The notes: generated by a model from the letters alone, not told the origin. A stretch of 64,000 nucleotides of DNA from Candidatus Bacteroides merdavium (GCA_019116805.1 DXAV01000008.1:1-64000); one strand, 5' to 3'. Counted from the stretch's first letter, positions 1-10,225 are shown. Made by a program: numbers and translations.

Positions 1-204
1 GCAAAGATTTTATGCAAAAGACTGATTTACAAGTATGTTATAAAGCAGGATTTTTACGAGCGGGAAAGAAGGAAAGGGAAAGGGACACATTATAATATTT
101 CGGGCGGGCGCGCACTGCGCGCGCGTATTACTTACCTATAGGGTTGGAAAAGAACGTGCGGAACCTGAGAACAGGGAGCAAAAGAAAGGGGAACTGGATG
201 CGGA

Positions 205-292
205 CAAAGGAAAAACAGTGCTTCAAAGAGGAAAAAACGGTGGTTTACGGAAGAGAAAGCAATGGTTTAGAGAGGAAGAAAGTATCTCCTAT
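205..292. repeat. 22-bp-period imperfect palindrome array (family GAAAxCAxxGxTTTC), about 4 units
   Basis: aaaCAGTGCTTC / aaaCGGTGGTTTAC / aaagCAATGGTTTAG / aaaGTATCTCC cores at 216, 238, 260, 282 (22-bp steps). Confidence 0.6.
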
Positions 293-477
293 CGAAGAAT
301 ATTTATTCTTTTCTGAACCCTAGAAAGTTTTTCCTATAACTGAAAAAAGAAATGAAGAATTGACATAGTTGCAAATTACTATTGAATGAAAAAGTCGGCT
401 TCTCTTGTTTCTGAACAAAAGAAGAATTAATTTTGCGCTCGTTTTCTAAAACCTTAATACTAAATTCAGAGAAGAAA

Positions 478-1368
478 ATGAACGTAAAACTTAAATTCCC
501 ATCCAAACAGACAGCTATCCACGAAGCTAAAGACTACGTTATGATAGCTCTAGGCATGATATTGTACGGCATCGGATGGACCGTGTTTCTGTTGCCCAAC
601 GACATTACGACTGGCGGTGTACCAGGCATTGCCTCTATCGTCTATTTTGCCATCGGACTGCCTGTGCAATATGTTTATTTTGCCATCAATTTCATTCTAT
701 TATTATTGGCTATACGCATCCTAGGATGGAAATTCAGCATCAAAACTATCTTTGCGGTATTCACCCTAACTTTCTTTTTGTCAGCCATCCAGCAAGTAAC
801 ACAAGGCATTACACTGCTTCACGACCAGCCCTTCATGGCATGTGTCATCGGTGCCTCTTTCTGCGGAAGCGGCATCGGCATCGCCTTTTCGTCGAACGGA
901 AGTACGGGCGGTACGGATATCATCGCGGCCATCATCAATAAATACAGAGATATCACCTTGGGCAAGGTTATGCTGATATGCGACCTCATCATCATCTCGT
1001 CCAGCTATTTCGTATTAAAAGATTGGGAAAAGGTAGTATATGGATACGTAACGCTCTACATCTGCAGCTTCGTGCTCGACCAAGTGGTGAACAGCGCCCG
1101 TCAATCGGTACAGTTCTTCATTATCAGCGACAAATACGAAGAGATAGGCAAACGCATCAACGTCTATCCCCACCGCGGTGTGACGGTCATCAACGCATCG
1201 GGATTCTATACAGGCAAGGAAATCAAGATGTTGTTTATCCTGGCCAAGAAACGCGAATCGGGCATCATCTTCCATCTGATCAAGGAGATTGACCCGAATG
1301 CATTCGTATCTCAAAGCGCCGTCATCGGCGTATATGGCGAAGGTTTCGACCGCATCAAAGGGAAGTGA
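478..1368 (+). CDS. YitT family membrane protein (DUF2179 C-terminal domain)
   Basis: ORF from ATG 478; multi-TM N-terminus, C-terminal HRGVTVINASGFYTGKEIKMLF typical of YitT/DUF2179. Confidence 0.9.
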   Translation: MNVKLKFPSKQTAIHEAKDYVMIALGMILYGIGWTVFLLPNDITTGGVPGIASIVYFAIGLPVQYVYFAINFILLLLAIRILGWKFSIKTIFAVFTLTFFLSAIQQVTQGITLLHDQPFMACVIGASFCGSGIGIAFSSNGSTGGTDIIAAIINKYRDITLGKVMLICDLIIISSSYFVLKDWEKVVYGYVTLYICSFVLDQVVNSARQSVQFFIISDKYEEIGKRINVYPHRGVTVINASGFYTGKEIKMLFILAKKRESGIIFHLIKEIDPNAFVSQSAVIGVYGEGFDRIKGK

Positions 1369-2023
1369 CGGGCACGAAACGGCCTTCCCTCCACACATAT
1401 TTCAGCAAGGGGCGAATGAAAGGTTTCAACACTTCATTCGCCTCTTTGTCCATGTAGCGGGGCGTAGTGAAGGTAAAGGTCAGCGTATCGCTCTTCGAAG
1501 AAAGGTCGGCCATAACCAACGGCATGTCAGCCTGGCTCAAGGCCTGCTGCACGCCATTGTCGTCCAGGGAATCGGGGACGGAAAGGAAGTCGCTCTGCGC
1601 AGGCAGCTGGATGAAGGAAGCCACAGGAAGTTCCTTCCAGTCGGGTGTATAGAAACGGACGTCACTGTCGGGCACGGGGCCGTTGACGGTAGAGACTGTA
1701 CATACTACCCGTGTAGAATCGTTCACGTCCAGCATCTTCATCTGCCAGAAGCTGCGGCTTGTCATCTGCATACGGATGTAATCGGGGGTCAGTTCGGTCA
1801 TTTCGGACTTCTGCCCCAACCGATTGGTCACCTCTGCTTTCATCTTGCTTTCCAGAAAATCGATGAAGTCTGCCTTGTTGACGTCGCTCAGCAAAGGCGT
1901 CAGGCTGTCGGGCATCGCCTTGAAGCACTCTTTGGCTGTCTGCCCGAACAAGGAAGCCGTGCCCAAAAGGGCTACAGATATAAAGGTATATAGTTTCTTC
2001 ATTCTTTCATTCTTTATTGTCAC
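1355..2023 (-). CDS. DUF3256 family protein (Bacteroidales)
   Basis: Signal peptide; AKECFKAMPDSLTPLLSDVNKADFIDF motif. Confidence 0.8.
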   Translation of the reverse strand: MTIKNERMKKLYTFISVALLGTASLFGQTAKECFKAMPDSLTPLLSDVNKADFIDFLESKMKAEVTNRLGQKSEMTELTPDYIRMQMTSRSFWQMKMLDVNDSTRVVCTVSTVNGPVPDSDVRFYTPDWKELPVASFIQLPAQSDFLSVPDSLDDNGVQQALSQADMPLVMADLSSKSDTLTFTFTTPRYMDKEANEVLKPFIRPLLKYVWREGRFVPVTSL

Positions 2024-2502
2024 ACATTACGGGCGAGCAGGCGGCAAGCCTCCTCCAGGAAGCGGGCATCCACGTCGTCGAACGTATTGAATTCGCTGCT
2101 GTCAATATCGAGCACGCCCCACACCTCGCCCGCACCGTCCAGCAGCGGCACTACGATTTCCGAGCGCGAAAGAGAGCTGCAGGCTATGTGGCCGGGGAAA
2201 GCATCCACGTCGGGCACCACCAGCGTGCGGGCTTCCTGCCAGGCCGTGCCACAGACACCGCGTCCCTTACGGATGCGCGTACAGGCTACGGGGCCTTGGA
2301 AAGGACCCAACACCAACTCGTCGCCCACCACCCGGTAGAAACCGACCCAAAAGAACCCAAACGTCTCCTTCAACGCCGCCGCCACATTGGCCAGATTGGC
2401 CACTTCATCGGTTTCGCCCGACAGGAGTCCCTTCAGTTGGGGAAGCAACGCGGCATAACGTTCTTCTTTCGTTCCGTTGCTGATATATAAATCTTCCGCC
2501 AT
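2020..2502 (-). CDS. msrC: GAF-domain free methionine-(R)-sulfoxide reductase
   Basis: FGFFWVGFYRV...LGPFQGPVACTRIRKGRGVCGTAW...DIDSSEFNTFDDVD. Confidence 0.85.
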   Translation of the reverse strand: MAEDLYISNGTKEERYAALLPQLKGLLSGETDEVANLANVAAALKETFGFFWVGFYRVVGDELVLGPFQGPVACTRIRKGRGVCGTAWQEARTLVVPDVDAFPGHIACSSLSRSEIVVPLLDGAGEVWGVLDIDSSEFNTFDDVDARFLEEACRLLARNV

Positions 2503-2736
2503 ATAGTATCCAAATGTTATTGTCTGATTTCACGGATGCAAAGATGAGAATTAACGCGGAAAGAAACAAATCGTTTCTAAATTTATTCCTCCCGGCCTAC
2601 ATTTTCAAGTCCCGCCTGCTTCTGGCTGAAAAAACAATCCGAATGAAACATCCAACCGCACGATTGTAAAAATAAATATATAGCAAAGGCCAAAATCCGG
2701 CCAAGCGGCCGACAGACATATTCCGGCGCTCTTCCC

Positions 2737-2818
2737 GAATGTTTCAAACATTGGGGTCTTATGTTTCAAACATTCCCCCCTTATGTTTTAAACATAGGCC
2801 GTCCGGGGTTCAAACCTC
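2737..2818. repeat. 22-bp-period palindrome array, core ATGTTTCAAACAT, 4 units
   Basis: ATGTTTCAAACAT 2739-2751, 2761-2773, ATGTTTTAAACAT 2783-2795, GGGTTCAAACC centred 2811. Confidence 0.8.
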
Positions 2819-2903
2819 GTTTTTCGGTTCCATTTGGTCCGCCCGGACATCTGTAAGAATATTTCAGCAAACCAAACAGAAAGAAAAACGTTCACTTTGC
2901 CGC

Positions 2904-3833
2904 CTACCGGCTGCCCAAATAGAGGAAGAACATACCGATGAGCACCAGAATGAGGTCGATTGCCTTGCTCTTCAAATTCTTCTCGTGGAAGAACAGCGCC
3001 CCGAAGAAGAAGGATACCACCACACTGCCGCGGCGCACCATCGAAACGATGGAAATCATGGAGTCTTCGTAACTGAGGGCGTAGAAATAGGCAAAATCGG
3101 CCGCACACAGAAACAGGGAAATGAAAACAATGGTCCACTTCCACCGGAAAGGGGTACTTGTCTTTCGCTGCGGATACCACAGGAGCAGGATAATGGGACA
3201 CATGATGAACACCTGATAGACATTGTACCACGACTGCACCAGCATGGGATGAAGCCGCGTCATCAGGTATTTGTCGTACAGGCCGCTGACGGCACCCGCT
3301 ACCGCTGCCAGCACGATGAACAGAATCCATTTGTTGTGCTTGAAGTCAATTCCCTCCTTCTTGCCTGAACGGCTCAACATAAAGAACGAAAGCACAGCCA
3401 GCAAGACACCAATCCACTGATAGAGATTCAGCCGCTCGCCAAAAAACAGCAGGGCGCCAATCAGTACCATGACGGGGCGCGTGGCATTGATGGGACCAAC
3501 GATGGTAAGCGGCAAGTGTTTCATGCCAAAGTAACCGAATATCCACGATGAAAGCACGATGAACGACTTCAGTAGGATGTATTTGTGTTCTTCCCACCCG
3601 GCCACGGGCATGTCGAACATCGTCCCGCCAAGCACGTCGGGTGCCCCAAAGGACAACAGAATGAAGGGCAGAAACACCAGACTGGAGAAAACCGTATTCA
3701 GAAACAAGACAGGCAGCACGGCATTGTCGCGCAACGACTCCTTCTTGAAAGCGTCATAAAATCCCAGCAACGCGGCCGAGAGAAAAGCAAGCACTAACCA
3801 CATGGGGAAAAAATATAAAATATGAAATATCAA
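2904..3833 (-). CDS. EamA/DMT family transporter
   Basis: About 10 [25 protein letters not shown]. Confidence 0.85.
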   Translation of the reverse strand: MIFHILYFFPMWLVLAFLSAALLGFYDAFKKESLRDNAVLPVLFLNTVFSSLVFLPFILLSFGAPDVLGGTMFDMPVAGWEEHKYILLKSFIVLSSWIFGYFGMKHLPLTIVGPINATRPVMVLIGALLFFGERLNLYQWIGVLLAVLSFFMLSRSGKKEGIDFKHNKWILFIVLAAVAGAVSGLYDKYLMTRLHPMLVQSWYNVYQVFIMCPIILLLWYPQRKTSTPFRWKWTIVFISLFLCAADFAYFYALSYEDSMISIVSMVRRGSVVVSFFFGALFFHEKNLKSKAIDLILVLIGMFFLYLGSR

Positions 3834-4582
3834 ATATTAAACAACTCTTCGGGATAGGTGACATCCACCAGGAAAAGCGCATTGCCCGGCACCGACGTAC
3901 CGGCCCGGCAACGGTCTTTCTGCTCGATGACCCGACGGAAACCGTCAACGTCCATCTTGCCGCGGCCCACCTCGAGCAAGGTTCCTACCACCGCCCGAAC
4001 CATGTTGCGCAAGAAGCGGTCGGCACGGATGGTAAAGACCCACGTCACGTCGTCCACCTGCATCCAGGCGGCCTCCATGATGCGGCAGTTGTTGGTCTTC
4101 ACGTCCGTATGCAGCTTGCTGAAGCTGGTGAAGTCGGTATAGTCGAACAACGTCCGGGCCGCCTCGTTCATCCGGTCGAAGTCGGGGCGCTGGAAAAGTC
4201 GGCAACGATATTGCCGGTCAAAAGGATACTTGGCCGTCGTAACGTAATACTTGTACATGCGCGAAGTGGCGTCAAAGCGCGCATGTGCTTCGGGCTTCAC
4301 TGCCCGCAGGCGGTACACCGAGATATCCGGCGGCAGCAGGCGGTTCAGCTTGTCGGCCATGAAAGCTTCGTCCAGCGGACCGTCGGCATCAAAATGGGCC
4401 ACCATGAGCGAGGCATGCACCCCCGCATCCGTACGCCCGGCCCCCACTACGCCGACCTCACGGCGCAGCAACGTGGACAGCGCCTTTTCGAGACACTCCT
4501 GTACACTCACCCCATTGGGCTGTACCTGCCAGCCATGATAGGCCGTACCATCGTAAGCTAAATCAATGAAATATCGTTGCAT
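3830..4582 (-). CDS. truA: tRNA pseudouridine(38-40) synthase TruA
   Basis: [33 protein letters not shown]. Confidence 0.97.
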   Translation of the reverse strand: MQRYFIDLAYDGTAYHGWQVQPNGVSVQECLEKALSTLLRREVGVVGAGRTDAGVHASLMVAHFDADGPLDEAFMADKLNRLLPPDISVYRLRAVKPEAHARFDATSRMYKYYVTTAKYPFDRQYRCRLFQRPDFDRMNEAARTLFDYTDFTSFSKLHTDVKTNNCRIMEAAWMQVDDVTWVFTIRADRFLRNMVRAVVGTLLEVGRGKMDVDGFRRVIEQKDRCRAGTSVPGNALFLVDVTYPEELFNI

Positions 4583-4621
4583 CCAATAGACTTTTGGGAG
4601 GCAAAGGTACGGATAATTTTA

Positions 4622-4629
4622 TATCTTTG
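4622..4629 (+). promoter_or_regulatory. Bacteroidetes -7 box TATCTTTG
   Basis: tatctttgcacg upstream of the DUF5715 gene. Confidence 0.6.
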
Positions 4630-4677
4630 CACGCGGTTTACCGAAAACCACAAAGTAAAACGACTAAAATACAAGCA

Positions 4678-5370
4678 ATGAAAATGAAACTGTTCCAACG
4701 GGCCTTGCGCCTCCTCCCCTGCCTGCTGCTGACGGCAGGACTCGTTTCCTCCTTTGCAGGATGCAAGAAGAAAGACATGTCGATGAAGATGAACGAACCG
4801 CGTAACATCCGCGGCGTGGCCAACTTCAGCCGTACTTTCGGCGACCTGAACCAGAAACAGCTCAACGTGGCCCAAGCTATCGGCATCGAACCCATCGCCT
4901 CGCGCGAAGAGGCAGAAGGAATGACCGACCGTCTGACCTATATCGAATCCAACGAGTGCTACGCCGTTGACTCGCTCACCCACTCCATCCCCTACCTGAT
5001 ACCCGGTGCCGCGGCCCTGCTGGATACCATCGGACAGAATTTCCTCGACTCGCTTACGTCCAAAGGCCTCAACCCCAACCGCATCATCGTCACCTCGGTA
5101 CTGCGCACGGAGAAGGACGTGAAACGCCTGCGCCGCCGCAACATCAACGCTTCCAGTAACTCCACCCATGCCTACGGCACAACATTCGACGTCAGCTGGA
5201 AACGTTTCCAAAAGGTAGAAGATGAAGATGGACGCCCCATGCAGGACGTGGGCGCCGACACTCTGAAGCTGGTCTTGGCTGAAGTATTGCGCGACTTGAA
5301 ACAGGCCGACCGCTGCTATGTGAAGTACGAAATCAAGCAGGCTTGTTTCCACATCACTTCACGGAAGTAA
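4678..5370 (+). CDS. DUF5715 family lipoprotein
   Basis: Lipobox SFAGC; SSNSTHAYGTTFDVSW motif; ATG 4678. Confidence 0.75.
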   Translation: MKMKLFQRALRLLPCLLLTAGLVSSFAGCKKKDMSMKMNEPRNIRGVANFSRTFGDLNQKQLNVAQAIGIEPIASREEAEGMTDRLTYIESNECYAVDSLTHSIPYLIPGAAALLDTIGQNFLDSLTSKGLNPNRIIVTSVLRTEKDVKRLRRRNINASSNSTHAYGTTFDVSWKRFQKVEDEDGRPMQDVGADTLKLVLAEVLRDLKQADRCYVKYEIKQACFHITSRK

Positions 5371-5439
5371 CACTTCCTAATGCAATATAAGGGTGCATTT
5401 CAGGTTCTCCAATAATGTAATCCTGACTGAATATTATTT

Positions 5440-5516
5440 TTAGGCACGGATTACGCGGATTTCACGGATTGACAGCTATTCATAGTTCCGTGTTTTTCCG
5501 TGTAATCCGTGCCTAA
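5440..5516. repeat. Degenerate 9-mer (CGGATTACG) hairpin at convergent gene junction
   Basis: TTAGGCACGGATTACGCGGATTTCACGGA ... TCCGTGTTTTTCCGTGTAATCCGTGCCTAA. Confidence 0.85.
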
Positions 5517-5560
5517 TCATTTTTGATACATCCACCGACATTTTTTTCAACGCCTGAAGT

Positions 5561-7084
5561 TTACTCGTCCTTTTCCTCCAGCAGCTTCCACGCCAGAGGC
5601 AGGCAGGTAGCGATATCGCCGGCCGTCATACCCGTACGGCCTTGCTTGCGGGCAGCAATATCACCGGCCAGACCGTGAACATAAACACCCAGCCGGGCGG
5701 CCGTCCACGTATCATACCCTTGTGCCAACAAGGCCACAAGTACTCCCGTCAGCACATCACCGCTACCGCCCGTAGCCATGCCCGGATTACCCGTCGTATT
5801 GAACCAGCACTGGCCCGACGGAGATATCACCGCCGTATAGGCTCCCTTCAGTACAATGTGCACGCCGACATTCTTCGCCAGCTCGCGCGCCTTTGTCAGT
5901 CGTTCGTATGAGTTCTGGCATTTGCCCACCAGCCGCTCCAACTCTTTGGGATGGGGCGTCAGGATACTCCCCTCGGGCAATGCGTTCAGGCCCGAACGAT
6001 GCTCGCCCAGAGCGTTCAGCGCGTCGGCATCAATGACCATCGGTGTCTGGCAGATACGTATCTGCTCCAGCACGGCGTCCACCGTCTGCGGATCGCGTCC
6101 CAGGCCGGGACCGATGCCTATGGCCTGATAGTCGTCCGTATCGGTCGGCTCGGAGAAACGAGTCTCGTTGTAGTCCAGCTCGGTCATGGCTTCGGGTACG
6201 GACGACTGTACCATGAAGTTGTTGCAGAAGGGAACATGCACGGTCAGCAACCCCACGCCCGAACGCAGACAGCCCCGTGCCGACAGGATGGAAGCCCCCG
6301 CCATGCCCTGCGAACCGGCAATGAGCAGCGCGCGGCCGAAGTTGCCTTTGTGAGCGAAACGTCCGCGCGGACGGAGCAAAGAAGGTACCTCGTCGTCATC
6401 GGCCAGTTCGAAATCGGTTTCTGCTTCTTCGATGGCTTCCTCGCTCAGGCCGATGTCCAGCAGGCGCCATTCACCGACATAAGCTTCGTTCTCGGCAAAA
6501 AGGAAAGCCAGCTTGGGCAGTTGCAGGCTCAGGGTCAGGTCGGCCCGCACAATATGGGCTGCTATATTATAGGTATTGTCCTCGCCCATCAGACCCGAAG
6601 GTACGTCGATGGCCACCACATGGGCAGGCGAGGCGTTGATGTACTTCACCACAGCGGCAAACCCTCCGCCCAACGGTTTGTTCAGCCCGCTGCCGAAGAG
6701 GCCGTCCACCACCACGTAGTCTGCCGTCAGTGTGGGAGGGGCAAACTGGGTGGAGATTTCATGGAAAGTGATGCCTTCCACCTGCAGAAGGCGTTCACGG
6801 TTCACGGCACAGTCTTCGGAAAGTTTCCCCTGCGGGTTGAAGAGGAAAACTTCCAGCCGGTAGCCCTGTTCGGCCATCAGTCGTGCCACGGCCAAAGCGT
6901 CGCCCCCATTGTTGCCGGGACCTGCAAATACAGTGAAAGGAGTGTCGGTATCGGGCCACTGCTCCATGATGGCATCAGCCAACGCCCGTGCGGCCCGCTC
7001 CATCAGGTCAATGGAGGCAATGGGCTCGTGCTCGATGGTATAGGCATCCAGCTGACGGATGCCTGAAGTCGGAAATATTTTCAT
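5561..7084 (-). CDS. nnr: Bifunctional NAD(P)H-hydrate epimerase/ADP-dependent dehydratase
   Basis: N-terminal YjeF_N (FAGPGNNGGDALAVAR) plus C-terminal carbohydrate kinase (GNPGMATGGSGDVLTG); ATG at 7084. Confidence 0.95.
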   Translation of the reverse strand: MKIFPTSGIRQLDAYTIEHEPIASIDLMERAARALADAIMEQWPDTDTPFTVFAGPGNNGGDALAVARLMAEQGYRLEVFLFNPQGKLSEDCAVNRERLLQVEGITFHEISTQFAPPTLTADYVVVDGLFGSGLNKPLGGGFAAVVKYINASPAHVVAIDVPSGLMGEDNTYNIAAHIVRADLTLSLQLPKLAFLFAENEAYVGEWRLLDIGLSEEAIEEAETDFELADDDEVPSLLRPRGRFAHKGNFGRALLIAGSQGMAGASILSARGCLRSGVGLLTVHVPFCNNFMVQSSVPEAMTELDYNETRFSEPTDTDDYQAIGIGPGLGRDPQTVDAVLEQIRICQTPMVIDADALNALGEHRSGLNALPEGSILTPHPKELERLVGKCQNSYERLTKARELAKNVGVHIVLKGAYTAVISPSGQCWFNTTGNPGMATGGSGDVLTGVLVALLAQGYDTWTAARLGVYVHGLAGDIAARKQGRTGMTAGDIATCLPLAWKLLEEKDE

Positions 7085-7210
7085 AATGCCTTGCTTACAG
7101 TTTTCCACAAAAGTAGGCATTCCGATTCTATTTCGCAAATGAAAACACGTTTCATGCCACCTTTCTGAAAAATGCAAAAGGCAAAAAGGAACGCATTCAC
7201 CCGATAATTC

Positions 7211-7218
7211 GTAACTTT
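7211..7218 (+). promoter_or_regulatory. -7 box TAACTTTG for the POT transporter
   Basis: cgtaactttgcgcc about 25 nt before the candidate start. Confidence 0.6.
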
Positions 7219-7242
7219 GCGCCGCAAAAACAAAGACCACTC

Positions 7243-8781
7243 ATAAATACGACCAACAAACATCCCAAAGGCCTCTATCTGATTTTCGCCACCAGTACGG
7301 CCGAGCGCTTCAGCTATTACGGTATGCGCGCCATCTTCATTCTGTTTCTCACCCAAGCCCTGTTGCTCGACACCGAGACGGCTGCCTCCATCTACGGCAG
7401 CTACACGGGCCTCGTCTATCTGACTCCACTTATCGGCGGCTACGTGGCCGACAAGTACTGGGGTATCCGCCGCTCCGTCTTTTGGGGAGCCGTGCTGATG
7501 GCCGTCGGACAGTTTCTGATGTTCTTCAGTGCCTCCATGCTCGATGCACAGGAATTGTCGAGGGGACTGATGTACGGCGGACTGACCTTCCTTATATTGG
7601 GCAACGGCTTCTTCAAGCCCACGGTATCGTCGCTCGTCGGGCAGCTGTACGAACCCGGCGACCGTCGGCTCGACTCGGCCTATACCATCTTCTATATGGG
7701 TGTCAACGTGGGTTCGTTCCTTGCTCCGCTTGTCTGCGGCTACTTTGGCGAGACGGGCAATCCGCAGGATTTCAAATGGGGCTTCCTGATTGCCGCCATC
7801 GTCACGGTGCTGACCGTCGTGCTGTTCGAGACGCAGAAGAACCGCTACCTCATCGGTCCCGACGGCCAACAGCTGGGCATCGTGCCCGATGCACGCAAAG
7901 AAACAGAAAGCACGTCCGTAAAAGCCCAGACGCCCGAGGAGGCCAGGCGCAAACGCCGCAACCTGTGGATATGCAGTGCGATGGCCGTCGTGCTGGCCCT
8001 GTTCTTCTACGGATGCTTCGGCAACGACTGGATCAGCATCGGCATCTTTACGGCCTGCATCGTCTTCCCGGCCAGCATCCTGATGGACGGCTCGCTCACC
8101 AAGATTGAGCGCGACCGCATCCTGGTCATCTACATCATCGCCTTCTTCGTCATCTTCTTCTGGGCGGCCTACGAGCAGGCAGGCGCTTCGCTCACGCTGT
8201 TTGCCTCGGAGCAGACCGACCACGTCATCTTCGGATGGGAAATGCCTGCCTCGTGGATTCAGTCGTTCAATCCTTTCTTCGTCGTCATCCTGGCAGCCGT
8301 CATGCCGGGCGTATGGGGAGCCTTGGCACGTCGGGGCATGGAACCCACGTCGCCCACCAAGCAGGCCATCGGTCTGCTGCTCCTGTCGCTGGGCTATCTG
8401 GTCATCTGTTTCGGCGTGAAGGACGTGCAGCCCGGCGTCAAGGTAAGCCTCATCTGGCTGACCGGCCTGTACTTCATCCACACGATGGGCGAGATTGCCC
8501 TTTCGCCCATCGGCCTGTCCATGGTGAACAAGCTGACACCCGTCCGCTTCGCCTCGCTGATGATGGGCATCTGGTACCTATCCACAGCCACGGCCAACAA
8601 GTTTGCCGGTACGCTCTCGGGCCTCTATCCCGAAGCGGGAAAAGTAAAGACCCTGTTGGGCTACCGCATCGAGACGATGTTCGACTTCTTTCTGGTGTTC
8701 GTCGTCATGTCGGCCGCCGCGTCGCTCATCCTCTTCCTGCTGTCGAAGAAATTGCAGAAGATGATGCACGGAGTGGAATAA
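7243..8781 (+). CDS. POT/PTR family (peptide) MFS transporter; probable non-AUG start
   Basis: HPKGLYLIFATSTAERFSYYGMRAIFILFL precedes the first ATG (7324); no ATG/GTG/TTG in frame between the -7 box and this motif; ATA at 7243 is a candidate. Confidence 0.85.
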   Translation: MNTTNKHPKGLYLIFATSTAERFSYYGMRAIFILFLTQALLLDTETAASIYGSYTGLVYLTPLIGGYVADKYWGIRRSVFWGAVLMAVGQFLMFFSASMLDAQELSRGLMYGGLTFLILGNGFFKPTVSSLVGQLYEPGDRRLDSAYTIFYMGVNVGSFLAPLVCGYFGETGNPQDFKWGFLIAAIVTVLTVVLFETQKNRYLIGPDGQQLGIVPDARKETESTSVKAQTPEEARRKRRNLWICSAMAVVLALFFYGCFGNDWISIGIFTACIVFPASILMDGSLTKIERDRILVIYIIAFFVIFFWAAYEQAGASLTLFASEQTDHVIFGWEMPASWIQSFNPFFVVILAAVMPGVWGALARRGMEPTSPTKQAIGLLLLSLGYLVICFGVKDVQPGVKVSLIWLTGLYFIHTMGEIALSPIGLSMVNKLTPVRFASLMMGIWYLSTATANKFAGTLSGLYPEAGKVKTLLGYRIETMFDFFLVFVVMSAAASLILFLLSKKLQKMMHGVE

Positions 8782-8787
8782 ATTCGC

Positions 8788-8795
8788 TACCTTTG
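8788..8795 (+). promoter_or_regulatory. -7 box TACCTTTG for hpt
   Basis: gctacctttgcacc. Confidence 0.6.
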
Positions 8796-8820
8796 CACCA
8801 ATTTAATAATCACAAGTCCC

Positions 8821-9363
8821 ATGGATAGCATACAGATCAAAGACAAGAAATTCACCGTCTCCATCAAGGAGGAGGATATACTGAAAGAAGTGAGCCGCGT
8901 GGCCGACGAAATCAACCGCGACCTGGCAGGCAAGAACCCGCTCTTCCTGAGCGTGCTGAACGGTTCGTTCATGTTCACCGCCGACCTGATGAAACGCATC
9001 ACCATCCCCTGCGAGATATCGTTCGTCAAACTGGCCTCCTACCAGGGCGTGTCGTCAACGGGGGCCGTCAAGGAAGTCATCGGCATCAACGAAGACCTGA
9101 GCGGACGCACCATAGTCATCGTGGAAGACATCGTGGATACGGGCCTCACCATGCAACGCCTGCTCGAAACGCTGGGTACCCGCGGACCGAAGGAGATACA
9201 CATCGCCACCCTGCTCGTCAAGCCCGAGAAGCTGAAGGTGGACCTCAACATCGAGTATGCCGCCATGCGCATTCCCAACGACTTCATCGTGGGTTACGGA
9301 CTGGATTACGACGGTTTCGGGCGGAACTATAAGGACATTTATACAGTTGTGAATGAAGAATGA
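8821..9363 (+). CDS. hpt: Hypoxanthine phosphoribosyltransferase
   Basis: VLNGSFMFTADLMKRI, IVEDIVDTGLTMQ. Confidence 0.95.
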   Translation: MDSIQIKDKKFTVSIKEEDILKEVSRVADEINRDLAGKNPLFLSVLNGSFMFTADLMKRITIPCEISFVKLASYQGVSSTGAVKEVIGINEDLSGRTIVIVEDIVDTGLTMQRLLETLGTRGPKEIHIATLLVKPEKLKVDLNIEYAAMRIPNDFIVGYGLDYDGFGRNYKDIYTVVNEE

Positions 9364-9441
9364 GGAATGAGGAATGAAGAATGACAACCGTTCTTCATTC
9401 TCCATTCTCAATTCTTCATTCTTAATTCTTCATTCTTAATT
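9351..9441. repeat. Degenerate heptad (GAATGAR) inverted-repeat hairpin
   Basis: gaatgaagaatgaggaatgaggaatgaagaatg ... ttcttcattctccattctcaattcttcattcttaattcttcattc. Confidence 0.85.
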
Positions 9442-9446
9442 AAAAT

Positions 9447-10019
9447 ATGCTGAACATTGTAATTTTCGGTGCCCCCGGCTCTGGCAAGGGCACACAAAGC
9501 GAGAGAATTGTAGCAAAGTATGGCATCAACCACATCTCCACGGGTGACGTGCTGCGTGCCGAAATAAAGAACGGAACCGAGCTGGGCAAGACAGCCAAGG
9601 GTTACATCGACCAGGGCCAGCTCCTCCCCGACAACCTGATTATCGACATCCTGGCTTCCACGCTGGACAGCTTCAAGGATTCGAAAGGCGTCATCTTCGA
9701 CGGCTTCCCCCGCACCATCGCACAGGCCGAAGCCCTGAAGAAGATGCTGGCCGAACGCGGACAGCAGGTGAGCGTGATGCTCGACCTCGACGTGCCCGAA
9801 GACGAACTGATGAAGCGCCTCATCCTGCGCGGACAGCAGTCGGGCCGTGCCGACGACAACGAGGAAACCATCAAGAAACGCCTCACCGTTTATCACAGCC
9901 AGACCGCTCCGCTCATCGACTGGTACAAGCAGGAAGGCCTCTACGCCCACATCAACGGACTGGGCGAGCTGGAGACCATCACAGCAGACATCTGTAAGGC
10001 GGTTGATGCAGTGAAGTAA
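9447..10019 (+). CDS. adk: Adenylate kinase
   Basis: NIVIFGAPGSGKGTQSERI, DGFPRTIAQAEAL. Confidence 0.98.
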   Translation: MLNIVIFGAPGSGKGTQSERIVAKYGINHISTGDVLRAEIKNGTELGKTAKGYIDQGQLLPDNLIIDILASTLDSFKDSKGVIFDGFPRTIAQAEALKKMLAERGQQVSVMLDLDVPEDELMKRLILRGQQSGRADDNEETIKKRLTVYHSQTAPLIDWYKQEGLYAHINGLGELETITADICKAVDAVK

Positions 10020-10041
10020 GCGCTTCTCGCTCCAAAGAAAC

Positions 10042-10071
10042 AAAAAATGCACCCACTGCGGTGCATTTTTT
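10042..10071 (+). terminator. Rho-independent terminator after adk
   Basis: aaaaaaTGCACC-cactgc-GGTGCATTTTTT. Confidence 0.85.
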
Positions 10072-10127
10072 GTTTTATCTTCCAGAAGGATAAGCAAACC
10101 GAAAAAGTTTCAAAAATTGTCATAACA

Positions 10128-10225
10128 ATGAAACTACTAGTTTCAAACTTCTTCCATTTCTTGAAACCATCGATTTCATTGAACGGAACCACTGGTTTCA
10201 TTGAACGAAAGCACCGATTTCATTG
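10128..10225. repeat. 22-bp-period palindrome array GAAAxCAxxGxTTTC
   Basis: GAAACTACTAGTTTC 10130, GAAACCATCGATTTC 10163, GGAACCACTGGTTTC 10185, GAAAGCACCGATTTC 10207. Confidence 0.8.

Noticed and set aside
7081-8481. 466-aa minus-strand ORF opposite the POT transporter
   Set aside because: Antisense frame; acidic/His-rich shadow translation.
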